NCBI GenBank assembly: GCA_934757855.1
Contig: CAKVLR010000003.1
Span: 106,544-170,543, forward strand
DNA: 64,000 nucleotides
Source of the DNA: an uncultured Clostridia bacterium
GTDB taxonomy: Bacteria > Bacillota > Clostridia > Christensenellales > UBA1242
Direction: 5' to 3'
The notes beneath the pieces are model-generated. The model did no database searches, was not told the origin of the DNA, and saw nothing but the letters and a program-made list of their open reading frames with translations. Position 1 is the first letter of the stretch. Every line of letters starts with the position of its first letter. The position numbers were made by a program, and so were the translations under genes. Positions 1 through 9,600 of the stretch are shown here, one piece after another.

Positions 1-120
1 ACAAAATTTAGTATCTCTCAATATAATGGCAATATAGACTATAACTTTACGGAAGGGCGAAATGACACCGATTTTGGAATTGAAGAATATTTCTTTAAAT
101 TACCACACTTTAAAAGATGA
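1..120 (+). CDS. Possible 3' end of upstream gene (fragment, unidentified)
   Basis: Frame 1 is open from the first base to a TGA at 118-120, giving 39 residues ending FFKLPHFKR. It may be the C-terminus of the gene upstream of the ABC ATPase, where NitT/TauT operons usually carry the substrate-binding protein. The weakness is a 59-base overlap with the ATPase gene, longer than usual, and no recognisable motif. A chance open frame is equally possible. Confidence 0.3.
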   Translation, partial: TKFSISQYNGNIDYNFTEGRNDTDFGIEEYFFKLPHFKR

Positions 121-823
121 AACAAAGGCGATTGAAAATATTTCTTTTGACCTTAATCCAAAAGAATTTATCTCTATTGTGGGTCCTAGTGGTTGTGGAA
201 AAACTACCTTGTTATCTATCATTGCGGGTATCTTGAAACCTAGTAGCGGGACTGTGTTGCTAAACAATTTGCCGATTGAACAGTATAAAAATAAAATCGG
301 CTATATGTTCCAGCGCGACCAGTTATTTGAATGGCGTACAGTTGCTCAAAATGTAAGATTAGGGCTTGAAATCAATCACACAAAGACCCCAGAAAACGAA
401 AAATATCTCAATAAACTTTTAGAAAAATATGGTCTATATGATTTTCGTGACAAGTATCCTCATCACCTTAGCGGTGGTATGCGACAACGCGTTGCGTTAA
501 TCCGCACTCTTGTGTTACGCCCTGAGATTTTGCTACTTGATGAACCGTTTGGCGCGCTAGATTACCAAACCAGAAAGACTGTCATTCAAGATGTAAGTAG
601 CATAATTACTCGCGAAGAAAAAGCCAGCATTTTGGTTACACACGACTTAGGCGAGGCTGTAAGCCTTTCTGACCGCATAATTGTATTATCAAATAGACCC
701 AGTGTAGTCAAAAAAGTATTTAGCACTTCTTTAAGAAAAATTCCTCTTATTGATGAAAGGAAACGCACAGATGAATACAAAGAAACAGTTGATAAAATTT
801 GGAAGGAGTTAGGAACGGCGTGA
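62..823 (+). CDS. ABC transporter ATP-binding protein, NitT/TauT (SsuB/ThiZ-like) family
   Basis: This is the 253-residue ATPase of an importer; it hydrolyses ATP on the cytoplasmic face to drive the adjacent permease. Walker A GPSGCGKTT lies at about residues 41-49, the Q-loop in MFQRDQ near 86, the signature LSGGMRQR near 137, Walker B LLLDEPFGALD near 157, and the switch His in VTHD near 193. The FGALD form and short length are typical of the nitrate/sulfonate/pyrimidine-precursor group. The stop overlaps the permease start (GTGA). The substrate (for example sulfonate or a thiamine precursor) cannot be decided here because the binding protein lies outside the window. Confidence 0.93.
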   Translation: MTPILELKNISLNYHTLKDETKAIENISFDLNPKEFISIVGPSGCGKTTLLSIIAGILKPSSGTVLLNNLPIEQYKNKIGYMFQRDQLFEWRTVAQNVRLGLEINHTKTPENEKYLNKLLEKYGLYDFRDKYPHHLSGGMRQRVALIRTLVLRPEILLLDEPFGALDYQTRKTVIQDVSSIITREEKASILVTHDLGEAVSLSDRIIVLSNRPSVVKKVFSTSLRKIPLIDERKRTDEYKETVDKIWKELGTA

Positions 824-1632
824 AGAAATTAGTCAACTATTCAAAGGAGCATTTGCGGTATCTTGCCCGAAATAAACGCAAACGCATAGGAATTTTGTGT
901 AGTCAACTAGGCATTTTAATTGCTTTCCTTGCTCTATGGGAGATTTTGGGGACAGTTGGCGCAATTAACACCCTAATTATGAGTTCGCCTAGCAAAATTT
1001 TGGCAACAATCGGTGATTTGTATCAGTCAGGCACACTATTTTATCACTTAGGCATTACTCTATATGAAACCGTACTAGGCTTTGCGATAGCGACAATTCT
1101 TGGTTGTTTCATTGCAATTTTACTTTGGTGGAGCGAAACATTACGAAAGATTTTAGACCCGTACATCGTAGTGCTAAACTCCCTACCTAAAATCGCTTTG
1201 GGTCCTATCATCATTATTTGGTTTGGGGCTGGTATTCAATCAATCGTGGTTATTTGCGTGCTTATCACCATAATCATTGTAATAATTTCAATGCTAAATG
1301 CTTTTCGCGAATGTGACAAAGACAAAATTTTATTGATGACTTCAATGGGTGCGAACAAATTTCAAATTCTTACAAAACTGATACTTCCTCACTCACTTCC
1401 GCAATTTGTATCCGTACTAAAAATTAGCGTAGGTATGAGTTGGGTTGGCTCGATAATCGGTGAATATCTGGTTAGTAGCGCTGGACTTGGTTATTTAATC
1501 GTTTACGGTAGTCAAGTATTCAAACTAGATTTAGTAATGGCAAGCACATTGATACTTTGCGTATTAGCAAGTTTAATGTATCTTGCAGTTGCACTAGTCG
1601 AAAAATTTGTAAACAAAAAGCGTGGTTTATAG
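820..1632 (+). CDS. ABC transporter permease, NitT/TauT family
   Basis: This 270-residue inner-membrane permease has about six hydrophobic segments and the cytoplasmic EAA-type loop around TSMGANKFQILTKLILP, which docks onto the ATPase. It is the BPD_transp_1 fold of SsuC/ThiX-like proteins. I chose GTG at 820 because it overlaps the ATPase stop as GTGA and sits behind AAGGAG/AGGAAC; an in-frame TTG at 799 would add seven residues. Transcription ends at the strong hairpin just after the gene. Substrate is unknown. Confidence 0.92.
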   Translation: MKKLVNYSKEHLRYLARNKRKRIGILCSQLGILIAFLALWEILGTVGAINTLIMSSPSKILATIGDLYQSGTLFYHLGITLYETVLGFAIATILGCFIAILLWWSETLRKILDPYIVVLNSLPKIALGPIIIIWFGAGIQSIVVICVLITIIIVIISMLNAFRECDKDKILLMTSMGANKFQILTKLILPHSLPQFVSVLKISVGMSWVGSIIGEYLVSSAGLGYLIVYGSQVFKLDLVMASTLILCVLASLMYLAVALVEKFVNKKRGL

Positions 1633-1636
1633 TCTA

Positions 1637-1685
1637 TAAAAGCCGACAGAATTTTGAGTTAACCTCTATTCTATCGGCTTTTTTT
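1637..1685. terminator. Bidirectional intrinsic terminator between ABC permease and hemW
   Basis: The inverted repeat AAAAGCCGA(c)AGAAT / ATTCT(a)TCGGCTTTT is followed by a T run on the plus strand and has an A run on the other side. It can end both the plus-strand ABC operon and the minus-strand lepA-hemW operon, which converge here. Confidence 0.85.
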
Positions 1686-1688
1686 ATT

Positions 1689-2813
1689 TTAAAAAAATTC
1701 AGCAATTATTGCATTTGATATATATAAATTTTTTATACGCAAAATATTATCTTCAATTTCTATCAAGTCGTTTGCGAGCAATTTTTGCAAAACTCTACCA
1801 TATTCCACTAAGAAATTACCACCAAACATTTTGTTGTACTCCAAAATATCTAGTCCTTTTGTCGTACGCAATGCGAGCATAATCATTTCCTCTTTTGCCG
1901 TTTTTACCGTTTCTTGCTCCAAATCTTCTTGACAATTAATAGGATTTTTGAGATATTTTGCAAAATTTGTCGTATTTTGCCAGTGAAAGCCATCTAAAAA
2001 CGAATGTGCGCCCAAACCTAAGCCCAAATACGCTCCACGATGCCAATAATTTAGATTATGTTGTGACTCATAACCCGCTTTTGCAAAATTACTTATTTCG
2101 TAGCGTTTAAAGCCTGCTTTATCCAAAAAATCCACCGCATAGTCATACATTTCTACCGCGCTATCATCACTAGGCAAAGTCAAGCGTTTTTCTTGAATAG
2201 AACGCGTGAGTGGAGTATTTGGCTCACAAATAAGCCCGTACGCTGAAATATGCGTAATCGGTAATTCCACTACTTTTTTGAGAGTGTCTTTGACATCTTT
2301 TAGAGTTTGTTCTGGCACGCCTAGCATAATATCTACATTTATATCTTTAATATTGTAGTGCAAAGCATTTTCAACTGCTCGCTCACAATCTTTAAAATTA
2401 TGTACTCGATTTAAAATCTTCAAGATTTTGTCACTATGACTTTGCAAACCTAAACTCAATCTCGAACAGCCCGCGCGCATATACTCTTCTGCTTTTTTAA
2501 TATCAAACGAATTTGGGTTGGCTTCGATAGTGACACTACAAGCGTTTAGTACTATAAAATTTTCGCGAACACAAGTCATAATGTCCTCGATTGCGCCTGT
2601 GGGTAGCACTGAGGGAGTTCCGCCCCCGATGTAAACAGAGGTCACCAATCTACCACCCGCGCGTTCACCTGCTTTTACTATCTCTTGCTTCAAAGCAGTT
2701 ATATAATCTTCCACTTGTTTTTGTTTTGGTACGAACGAACAAAAATCGCAATAACTACATTTTGATACGCAAAAAGGAATATGAATGTATAAACCAAATT
2801 TACTAGATAGCAT
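1689..2813 (-). CDS. hemW: HemW, radical-SAM heme chaperone (formerly oxygen-independent coproporphyrinogen oxidase-like)
   Basis: A 374-residue radical SAM protein. The N-terminal cluster motif reads HIPFCVSKCSYCDFC, that is CX3CX2C plus the extra Cys seen in HemW/HemN. The HemW-type HNxxYW motif is present as HNLNYW near residue 258. HemW proteins bind heme and insert it into target proteins and lack true HemN activity. ATG at 2813 has AGGAG five bases upstream; an in-frame GTG six bases earlier lies inside that ribosome site. It follows lepA with an 8-base gap, a pairing common in Firmicutes. Confidence 0.93.
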   Translation of the reverse strand: MLSSKFGLYIHIPFCVSKCSYCDFCSFVPKQKQVEDYITALKQEIVKAGERAGGRLVTSVYIGGGTPSVLPTGAIEDIMTCVRENFIVLNACSVTIEANPNSFDIKKAEEYMRAGCSRLSLGLQSHSDKILKILNRVHNFKDCERAVENALHYNIKDINVDIMLGVPEQTLKDVKDTLKKVVELPITHISAYGLICEPNTPLTRSIQEKRLTLPSDDSAVEMYDYAVDFLDKAGFKRYEISNFAKAGYESQHNLNYWHRGAYLGLGLGAHSFLDGFHWQNTTNFAKYLKNPINCQEDLEQETVKTAKEEMIMLALRTTKGLDILEYNKMFGGNFLVEYGRVLQKLLANDLIEIEDNILRIKNLYISNAIIAEFF

Positions 2814-2821
2814 ATTCACTC

Positions 2822-4621
2822 CTAATCTATCTTTAATATACTAATAAATGCATCACTCGGCACTTCGACTGAGCCGATATTGCGCATTTTCTTTTTACCC
2901 TCTTTTTGCTTTTCTAGTAGTTTACGCTTTCTCGTTACATCACCACCATAACACTTCGCAAGCACATCTTTACGAAAAGCCTTTACAGTTTCGCGCGCGA
3001 TAATTTTACCGCCGACCGCTGCTTGAATAGGTACTTCAAACATTTGACGAGGTATTACCTCTTTAAGTTTTTCTGCCATTACTCTACCGCGTTCGTATGC
3101 TTTGTCTTGATGGACAATCAAACTTAAAGCATCACAAATTTCACCTTTTAGCAAAATATCTAATTTTACCAACTTGCTAGGTCTATATTCGTTTAATTCA
3201 TAATCAAGACTTGCATAACCGCGTGTCCTACTCTTTAAATTATCAAAAAAGTCGTATATGATTTCGTTTAGTGGAATTTCATAGTCAAGCCTTACGCGTT
3301 TTTCATCGAGGTAAACAACATTTGTATTGCCCCCCCTACGCTCAGTACACAAGTCCATAATCGCCCCCATATATTCAGGAGGAGTGAAAATGTGCATATT
3401 TACATATGGCTCTTCCATTCTTTCTATCAAAGTAGGCTCTGGTAAGTTGCTTGGATTGCTCACTTCCAACATTTCACCATCTGTTTTATAAATATGATAA
3501 CTTACCCCTGGAGCGGTCGTAATAATATCAAGATTAAATTCGCGTTCTAGCCTTTCTTGTATGATTTCCATATGCAAAAGTCCTAAAAATCCACAACGAA
3601 ACCCAAAGCCCAACGCTACTGATGTTTCAGGTGAATATTCGAGCGAACTGTCGTTTAATTTCAATTTCTCCAAAGCATCTTTAAGTTCACCATATTTACT
3701 GCCATCTACGGGGAAAATACCGCTAAATACCACTGGCTTTACTTGTTTATACCCTGGTAACGCCTCACTAGCGGGATTTTCTACACTAGTAATTGTATCA
3801 CCTACACGCGCTTCACTCACTTTTTTGATACTAGCGGCAATATAACCAACCTCACCAGCCAATAATATAGGACTTTCTTTTGCCTTTGGCGTAAAGTAGC
3901 CAACCTCGGTCACTTCAAAAGTGTTGTTAGTTTGCATAAACTTAATTTTGTCGCCTTTTTTTACACTTCCGTCAAACACGCGTACGAGGCAAATTGCGCC
4001 TTTGAAATTGTCATAATAACTATCAAAAACAAGGCATTTTAAAGGCTTATCCTCATCTCCGCGAGGGGCTGGAAATTCTTTGATAATTCCTTCTAACACG
4101 CTAGGAATATTTGTACCTTCTTTTGCGGAAATACAAGGTGCGTGCATAGCGGGTATGCCTATTACATCTTCAATCTCTTGCTTTACTTTTTCAGGCTCTG
4201 CGCTAGGTAGGTCGATTTTATTAATTACGGGTAAAATTTCCAGCCTATTGTCTAATGCTAAATGCACATTTGCCAAAGTTTGAGCCTCTACACCTTGCCC
4301 TGCATCTACAATCAAAATTGCGCCCTCACAAGCGGCAAGCGAACGGCTTACCTCATATGTAAAATCTACATGCCCTGGGGTGTCGATTAGATTTAAGATA
4401 TATTCTTCACCATTATAAGTATATTTCATTCGCGTTGGGGTAAGTTTTATAGTGATACCGCGCTCGCGTTCCAAATCCATACTATCAAGCAACTGCTCTT
4501 GTAAATCACGCTTTGCAACTGTGCCAGTTTCCTCCAACAATCTATCCGCAAGCGTACTCTTGCCGTGGTCAATATGTGCCACTATACAAAAGTTTCTTAT
4601 ATGTTTTTGTCTGTCGCTCAT
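2822..4621 (-). CDS. lepA: Elongation factor 4 (LepA) GTPase
   Basis: A 599-residue translational GTPase of the usual LepA length. G1 is AHIDHGKST near residue 14, G3 DTPGHVDF near 80, and G4 NKID near 134. The C-terminus has the LepA-specific domain with [16 protein letters not shown]. LepA acts on the ribosome and affects back-translocation and initiation. It is first in an operon with hemW and has its own promoter upstream. A run of seven G occurs in the RRGGNTN region but the frame is intact. Confidence 0.97.
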   Translation of the reverse strand: MSDRQKHIRNFCIVAHIDHGKSTLADRLLEETGTVAKRDLQEQLLDSMDLERERGITIKLTPTRMKYTYNGEEYILNLIDTPGHVDFTYEVSRSLAACEGAILIVDAGQGVEAQTLANVHLALDNRLEILPVINKIDLPSAEPEKVKQEIEDVIGIPAMHAPCISAKEGTNIPSVLEGIIKEFPAPRGDEDKPLKCLVFDSYYDNFKGAICLVRVFDGSVKKGDKIKFMQTNNTFEVTEVGYFTPKAKESPILLAGEVGYIAASIKKVSEARVGDTITSVENPASEALPGYKQVKPVVFSGIFPVDGSKYGELKDALEKLKLNDSSLEYSPETSVALGFGFRCGFLGLLHMEIIQERLEREFNLDIITTAPGVSYHIYKTDGEMLEVSNPSNLPEPTLIERMEEPYVNMHIFTPPEYMGAIMDLCTERRGGNTNVVYLDEKRVRLDYEIPLNEIIYDFFDNLKSRTRGYASLDYELNEYRPSKLVKLDILLKGEICDALSLIVHQDKAYERGRVMAEKLKEVIPRQMFEVPIQAAVGGKIIARETVKAFRKDVLAKCYGGDVTRKRKLLEKQKEGKKKMRNIGSVEVPSDAFISILKID

Positions 4622-4651
4622 TTAATGCTCTCCTAACTATTTTGTACTTAA

Positions 4652-4680
4652 ATTATACAAAAAAAGACCAAATTTTGCAA
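4652..4680 (-). promoter_or_regulatory. Sigma-A promoter of lepA-hemW
   Basis: On the minus strand TTGCAA (4675-4680) and a perfect TATAAT (4652-4657) are separated by exactly 17 bases, about 30 bases before the lepA start codon. Confidence 0.75.
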
Positions 4681-4738
4681 TAGAATTGAATTATTTTACA
4701 TAAACTATCTCAAATTACTAGCGTAAATCGACAAAATT

Positions 4739-4747
4739 TGATATAAT
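4739..4747 (+). promoter_or_regulatory. Extended -10 promoter of the glycerophosphodiesterase gene
   Basis: TGaTATAAT is an extended -10 element with a perfect hexamer, 23 bases before the ATG. No convincing -35 is seen, as is common for extended -10 promoters. Confidence 0.6.
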
Positions 4748-4770
4748 ATACAAAAATGTGAGGTGCGACT

Positions 4771-5517
4771 ATGGAGATTTTTAAATCTTGGATTGTAGAA
4801 AAATTTATTGCTCATCGCGGGTTTTTCGATAATGGAAATGGAGTGCCTGAAAATTCTTTGGTTGCTTTTGAAAAGGCTATTGAAAATGGCTACGCTATCG
4901 AACTCGATGTTCATACTCTGCACGATGGCACTGTGGTTGTTTTTCACGATGACCAACTAGGCAGAATGACTGGAAAAGATGGTTACCTCAAAAATCTTAC
5001 TCAAGCAGACCTACAAAATTACAAACTGCTCAATACTGAATACTCTATACCAACATTACAAGATGTCCTAAACCTTGTAAACGGCAGAACACCTATTTTA
5101 GTTGAAGTTAAAAGTGAAAATGTCAAAGTTGGTGCAGATGAAAGTATAATTTATAACATACTCAAAAATTACAAAGGTGAATTTGCGGTACAATCATTTA
5201 ACCCACTCACTATTGAATGGTTTAAAAATAACGCACCAGAAATTACACGCGGACTGCTTTGTAGCAAATATCACAAAGTAGATAATCCAAAATCTTGGCT
5301 CAAAAAATTTGCTTTGCGCAATATGTTGCTCAACAAACGCGCAAAACCGCAATTTATTGCTTTTAATGTACAAGATTTACCTGCACAAATTTTAAAGAGT
5401 AAAAAATGCAAAGGCTTACCTATTTTAGGCTGGACAGTAAAATCACAAGCACAATATTTAGATGCAGTCAAATATGTTGATAATATTATCTTTCAAGACT
5501 TCAAACCTAGCATATAA
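4771..5517 (+). CDS. Glycerophosphodiester phosphodiesterase family protein
   Basis: A 248-residue TIM-barrel GDPD. The family signature is clear: AHRGFFD near residue 14 (HRG), PENSLVAFEKAIENG with the catalytic Glu, ELDVHTLHDGTVVVFHDD with metal-binding Glu and Asp and the HD motif, then EVKSE. These enzymes release glycerol 3-phosphate and an alcohol from deacylated phospholipids. No signal peptide is seen, so the protein is probably cytoplasmic. It has its own promoter (extended -10), a GAGGTG ribosome site and its own terminator, so it appears monocistronic. Confidence 0.92.
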   Translation: MEIFKSWIVEKFIAHRGFFDNGNGVPENSLVAFEKAIENGYAIELDVHTLHDGTVVVFHDDQLGRMTGKDGYLKNLTQADLQNYKLLNTEYSIPTLQDVLNLVNGRTPILVEVKSENVKVGADESIIYNILKNYKGEFAVQSFNPLTIEWFKNNAPEITRGLLCSKYHKVDNPKSWLKKFALRNMLLNKRAKPQFIAFNVQDLPAQILKSKKCKGLPILGWTVKSQAQYLDAVKYVDNIIFQDFKPSI

Positions 5518-5518
5518 C

Positions 5519-5560
5519 TAAAAAATACGAAATGCAAATTGCAAATCGTATTTTTTCTTT
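5519..5560. terminator. Bidirectional terminator between GDPD and ftsY
   Basis: AAAAATACGA and TCGTATTTTTT pair, with an inner TGCAA/TTGCA extension. The stem is flanked by an A run on one side and a T run on the other, so it can serve both convergent genes. Confidence 0.8.
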
Positions 5561-5561
5561 T

Positions 5562-6458
5562 TTATATAATTGCTTCTACAAAATCTTCGGCATTAAATTC
5601 TTCAATGTCATCAATTTTTTCACCAGTACCCACAAACATAACAGGTGTCGCATATTCTTGCGCAATACCTAGTATAACGCCACCTTTCGCGGTGCCATCA
5701 AGTTTGGTCACAATCAAACCATCCAAGCCGATTGCCTCATCAAAATATTCTACTTGACTGAGCGCATTTTGCCCAGTAGTTGCATCTAGCACAAGCAATT
5801 TTTGATAGCAACACCCCTCCCAGTTGTTGGTGACAACCTTTGAAACTTTTTTCAACTCCTCCATAAGGTTTGCCTTGTTGTGTAGCCTACCAGCGGTGTC
5901 GACAATCACAACATCAGTGCCTTTTGCCTTTGCACTTGCGATACCGTCAAACACAACACTAGCAGGGTCTGCGCCATCATCATTACGCACAATTTTGACA
6001 TTATTTTTATTTGCCCAAATCGCTAGTTGCTCACTTGCCGCCGCGCGGAAAGTATCTCCCGCTACCAACAACACTGATTTGCCTTTGCTCTTGTAATAAT
6101 TTGCCAATTTGCCGATTGTAGTAGTCTTACCTACTCCATTAACACCAACAATCATATATACAAGAGGATAAGTCAATTCTGGTTGCTCGTTTTCCTCCAA
6201 AATATCACGCATAATGTCGCGCAAAGCCTGTTTGACATCTTCTTGATTACGCAATTTAGTCTTGCGGGCTGTTTCACGCAAGCGTGTAACGATTTCTTCC
6301 GAACACTCAAAACCTAAATCCGATGAAATTAATATTTCTTCCAACTCATCAAAAAAATCATCATTAAGTTCGCCGTGTGACATCAGTGACATCATTTTAT
6401 TATCAATAGAAGCCTTTGTCTTTTTAAAAGCCTCTTTAATTTTGCTAAAAAACCCCAT
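5562..6458 (-). CDS. ftsY: Signal recognition particle receptor FtsY
   Basis: A 298-residue SRP-receptor GTPase. It has an amphipathic basic N-terminus (MGFFSKIKEAFKKTK), an N domain, and a G domain with G1 GVNGVGKTTT at about 104-113, DTFRAAA near 140, G3 DTAGR near 188 and G4 TKLDG near 247, ending in GTGEKIDDI. It docks Ffh-ribosome complexes at the membrane. The long acidic A region of E. coli FtsY is absent, as usual for Gram-positives. It lies downstream of smc as in other Firmicutes, but 207 bases carrying a duplicated smc tail intervene. Confidence 0.96.
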   Translation of the reverse strand: MGFFSKIKEAFKKTKASIDNKMMSLMSHGELNDDFFDELEEILISSDLGFECSEEIVTRLRETARKTKLRNQEDVKQALRDIMRDILEENEQPELTYPLVYMIVGVNGVGKTTTIGKLANYYKSKGKSVLLVAGDTFRAAASEQLAIWANKNNVKIVRNDDGADPASVVFDGIASAKAKGTDVVIVDTAGRLHNKANLMEELKKVSKVVTNNWEGCCYQKLLVLDATTGQNALSQVEYFDEAIGLDGLIVTKLDGTAKGGVILGIAQEYATPVMFVGTGEKIDDIEEFNAEDFVEAII

Positions 6459-6494
6459 AATGTAGTCCTTAAAATTCTAATTTTCTATACTTAC

Positions 6495-6587
6495 TTATTC
6501 AATCGACTGCAATGCATCACTCAGTTTTACGCTTACCACCTTACTAACACCTTTCTGTTCCATTGTTACACCGTAAAGGTTATCCGC
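6495..6587 (-). pseudogene. Second, diverged copy of the last 30 codons of smc
   Basis: On the minus strand these 93 bases encode ADNLYGVTMEQKGVSKVV...LQSIE and a stop. The real smc end at 6666-6758 encodes the same 30 residues except a final VE instead of IE. The copies differ at 9 of 93 bases: seven codons are synonymous and one is Val to Ile. The 33 bases at the 5' (coding) end are identical. The fragment has no start of its own and is in the same frame as smc but beyond its stop codon. It directly precedes the ftsY ribosome site, as the native smc end would. Confidence 0.85.
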
Positions 6588-6663
6588 TCTCTGCAAGACC
6601 GCCACCGTTCTTGATACTTGTTGTCTTTATATATTCAAGTGGCGGGCAGTGGAACAGCGGATA
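6581..6663. repeat. Imperfect inverted repeat between the two smc tails
   Basis: Two 25-base arms (6581-6605 and 6639-6663) are inverted copies: TATCCGCT at the outside and CCGCCAC at the inside match exactly, with ten poorly matching bases between. They enclose 33 AT-rich bases. There is no U run after it in either direction, so it does not look like a standard terminator. It fills almost exactly the sequence between the duplicated smc ends. Confidence 0.6.
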
Positions 6664-6665
6664 CT

Positions 6666-9600
6666 TTACTCCACCGACTGCAAGGCATCACTCAGTTTTA
6701 CACTCACCACTTTACTAACGCCCTTCTGTTCCATTGTTACACCGTAAAGGTTATCCGCAAGTTCCATAGTGGGCTTACGGTGAGTGATTACGATAAACTG
6801 TGTTTCGCCTGCAAAGTTATGCAAGTATTTTGCAAAACGCTCTACATTCGCATCATCAAGTGCCGCATCAATCTCATCTAGCAAGCAGAATGGCATTGGT
6901 CTTAATTTTAATATTGCAAACAAAATCGCGATTGCAGTCAAAGTTTTTTCTCCACCACTAAGTAGACTTGTACTGCCGACCGCTTTCCCTGGTGGGTTTG
7001 CATCGATTTCGACACCAGCGGTCAACACATCATCATCGGTAAGTGTAAGTTTTGCCCTACCGCCACCAAACAATTCGCGGAAAATTCGCATAAAGTTTTC
7101 ATTGATTTTATTAAATTCAGTTTGGAATTTTTCGGTCATTTGGTCGCTTAATTCCTTGATTACGCTCATAATATCCTCTTCCGCTTTCTTTAAGTCGGCC
7201 AGTTGCGTAGATAAATCAGTGTATCTCTCATCAAGGTCTTTACTATCTTCGATAGCATTTACATTTACATGACCTAATCTATTAATATCACGCCTCAAAT
7301 CATTGATACGCGCTTGCGCGTCCTCAGCCTCAAACTCATCGCTTTTCATTTCAAGAGCGGTCAAATAAGTGAGTTCGTAATCTTCCAAAATTCTATCTTG
7401 CATATTCTCAATATTTGTATCAATTTGCGCAAGTTTTGCTTCTTCTTGATAAATTTTTTCTTGAATACGCGCGTACTCGTTGGTAACTCTTGTACGCTCT
7501 TCCTCAATGCCATTCATAGAATCGTGCAACTCTTGTTTAACGGCTTCCATTTCCACAACTTTTGCTTTTACGCGTTCCAATTTCTCGCTTGCATCTGCTG
7601 TTTCCGCATTTTCACTGCCAGCATCTAGCGCCTTTGCCGTTTCCATTGTGCGATTATTTTTAACCAAAAGTGAATTGTTTTCATCAATGTTTTGACTCAA
7701 TTCCTCTTGCTCGGCAAGCAATCTCTCAATTTCGCTATCTACCGAACCAATTTCCGTACTTAAAGTAGCAATTTCTACTTTTAAATCGGTAATTTGGCTA
7801 GACAAACTATCACGCTTTTCGCGCAAAACATCGTATTGATTATTTTTGCTTCCGCCTTTTGCAGTTGGCATATCGCCCGCATCGACTTGCTTTGAAGTAG
7901 CCAATTCTTGCTCAAAAATTTCTCGCCTTGCGCTCAGTCTAGACAACTCTTGATTGATTTCATCAAGTTCAAGTGCGTAAAGATTGCTATCATCTTGCGC
8001 GTGCTTTAAAATCTCCTCTTTTTGCGCTAATTCAATATCATAATCGTGTAGCAAATTTGCTTGTGTTTCAATTTCTTTGTTCAATTTTACCAAAGTATCG
8101 TTGTAAACCTTGATTGAATTGCGTTGCTCATTTACTTTGTTAGTTTGCGACTTTATGCGTTCTTGAATACTCTCAATTTCGCGCTCGCGCGACAAAAGAT
8201 TGTTTATTTCCGCCTTTTTACTACCACCAGTGATAGAACCAGCAGTGTTCATAACATCGCCATCAAGCGTAACAATCTTGAAACTAAACTTAGAGCCATT
8301 CGCAAGCCTTACCGCCGTATCCATATTATCTACAATCACGGTATTGCCTAGTAAGCCCTTAATTACGGGAGTCAATTTTTCATCAAAAGAAATCAACTCA
8401 CTAGCGACACCAAAGCACCCATTTGTACTCAAAAGTGGTCGGTATGCTTCGTTTATATACTTAGGTTTCATCGAACTAATCGGCAAAAAGGTAGCTCTAC
8501 CGTAACTCTTGCTTTTTAGGTAACTAACCAGCCTTTTTGCATCTTGTTCATCGCGCGTAACAATATTTTGCACAGCAAAGCCTAGCGCCATTTCGATAGC
8601 AGTTTCAAGATTTTGAGGCACAGTGATTAATTCACCTACCACGCCCACAATCAATCGTTGCAATTCGCTGTTTTTGCCCGCATCAAGCAACAATTTACGC
8701 ACAGTACCATTGTAGCCCTCGTATTCCGCTTGCATTTCGTTTAATAACTTTGCACGCGATTCCAACTTGGCTAATTCTTCGCTAGAAATATCTAATTCCG
8801 CGCGCATATCACGCTCGCCTTGCTCAACGCTTGCCAAATTTTCACGAAGTGCGGTCAAATTGTCCCACGCATTTCTACGGTTGTTTTCCGCATTTGCGCA
8901 AGCAGTTTTTGCTTGATTTTCGATGACAACCGCACCATCACGCTTATCAATCAACGCCTCTTGCTTTGCAATCAACTCTTTTTCACGCTCATCAATAGCG
9001 GAAATTTCAGTTTCAAGGCGTGTGATATTTGACTTAATGTCAGTAAGTTTAGAAATTGCATCTTGCATTTCTTGTTGCGAACCACTCACAGCCTGCTCGC
9101 TCACGCGCAACTGCTCGATTACATTTGCATAAATTTGCTCCAACTCATCTAATCTTGCGCGCAAAGCATTAAGTTTGTCCACATTGTCTGTTTTTTCTTG
9201 TTGCTTTGACTGCAATTCATCATTAATACGCACAAACTCAATCTTGTCGTTTTCAATTTCTTGTTGAAGTTTTGTCGCTTGCTCTTGCAAGTACTCCAAC
9301 TTCGCCATAGCCACTCTGCGGTCACCAGCATTTTTCTCAATAGTAACCGTAAGTTTCAATATTTCATCGCGCAACGCTTGAATTTGCTCGTCAATGGCCT
9401 TAATACCCTCTAACGATTGATTTTGCTTGTCAATAGCAGATTGCACTTGCTTTTCTTTGTCGCTTGCTTGTTCGCGCAACCCCTCTATCATATCACTGAT
9501 GCGTTGCTTATTTGAATTTGCATTTTCATAATGATAAATATAGTTGTTTACTTCTTCAAACTTCAATTTTTCGCGCAAAGCAAGGTATTTTTTCGCCTTT

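Noticed and set aside
3331..3338. Run of seven G in lepA
   Set aside because: It encodes the conserved RRGGNT segment; the length is unremarkable.
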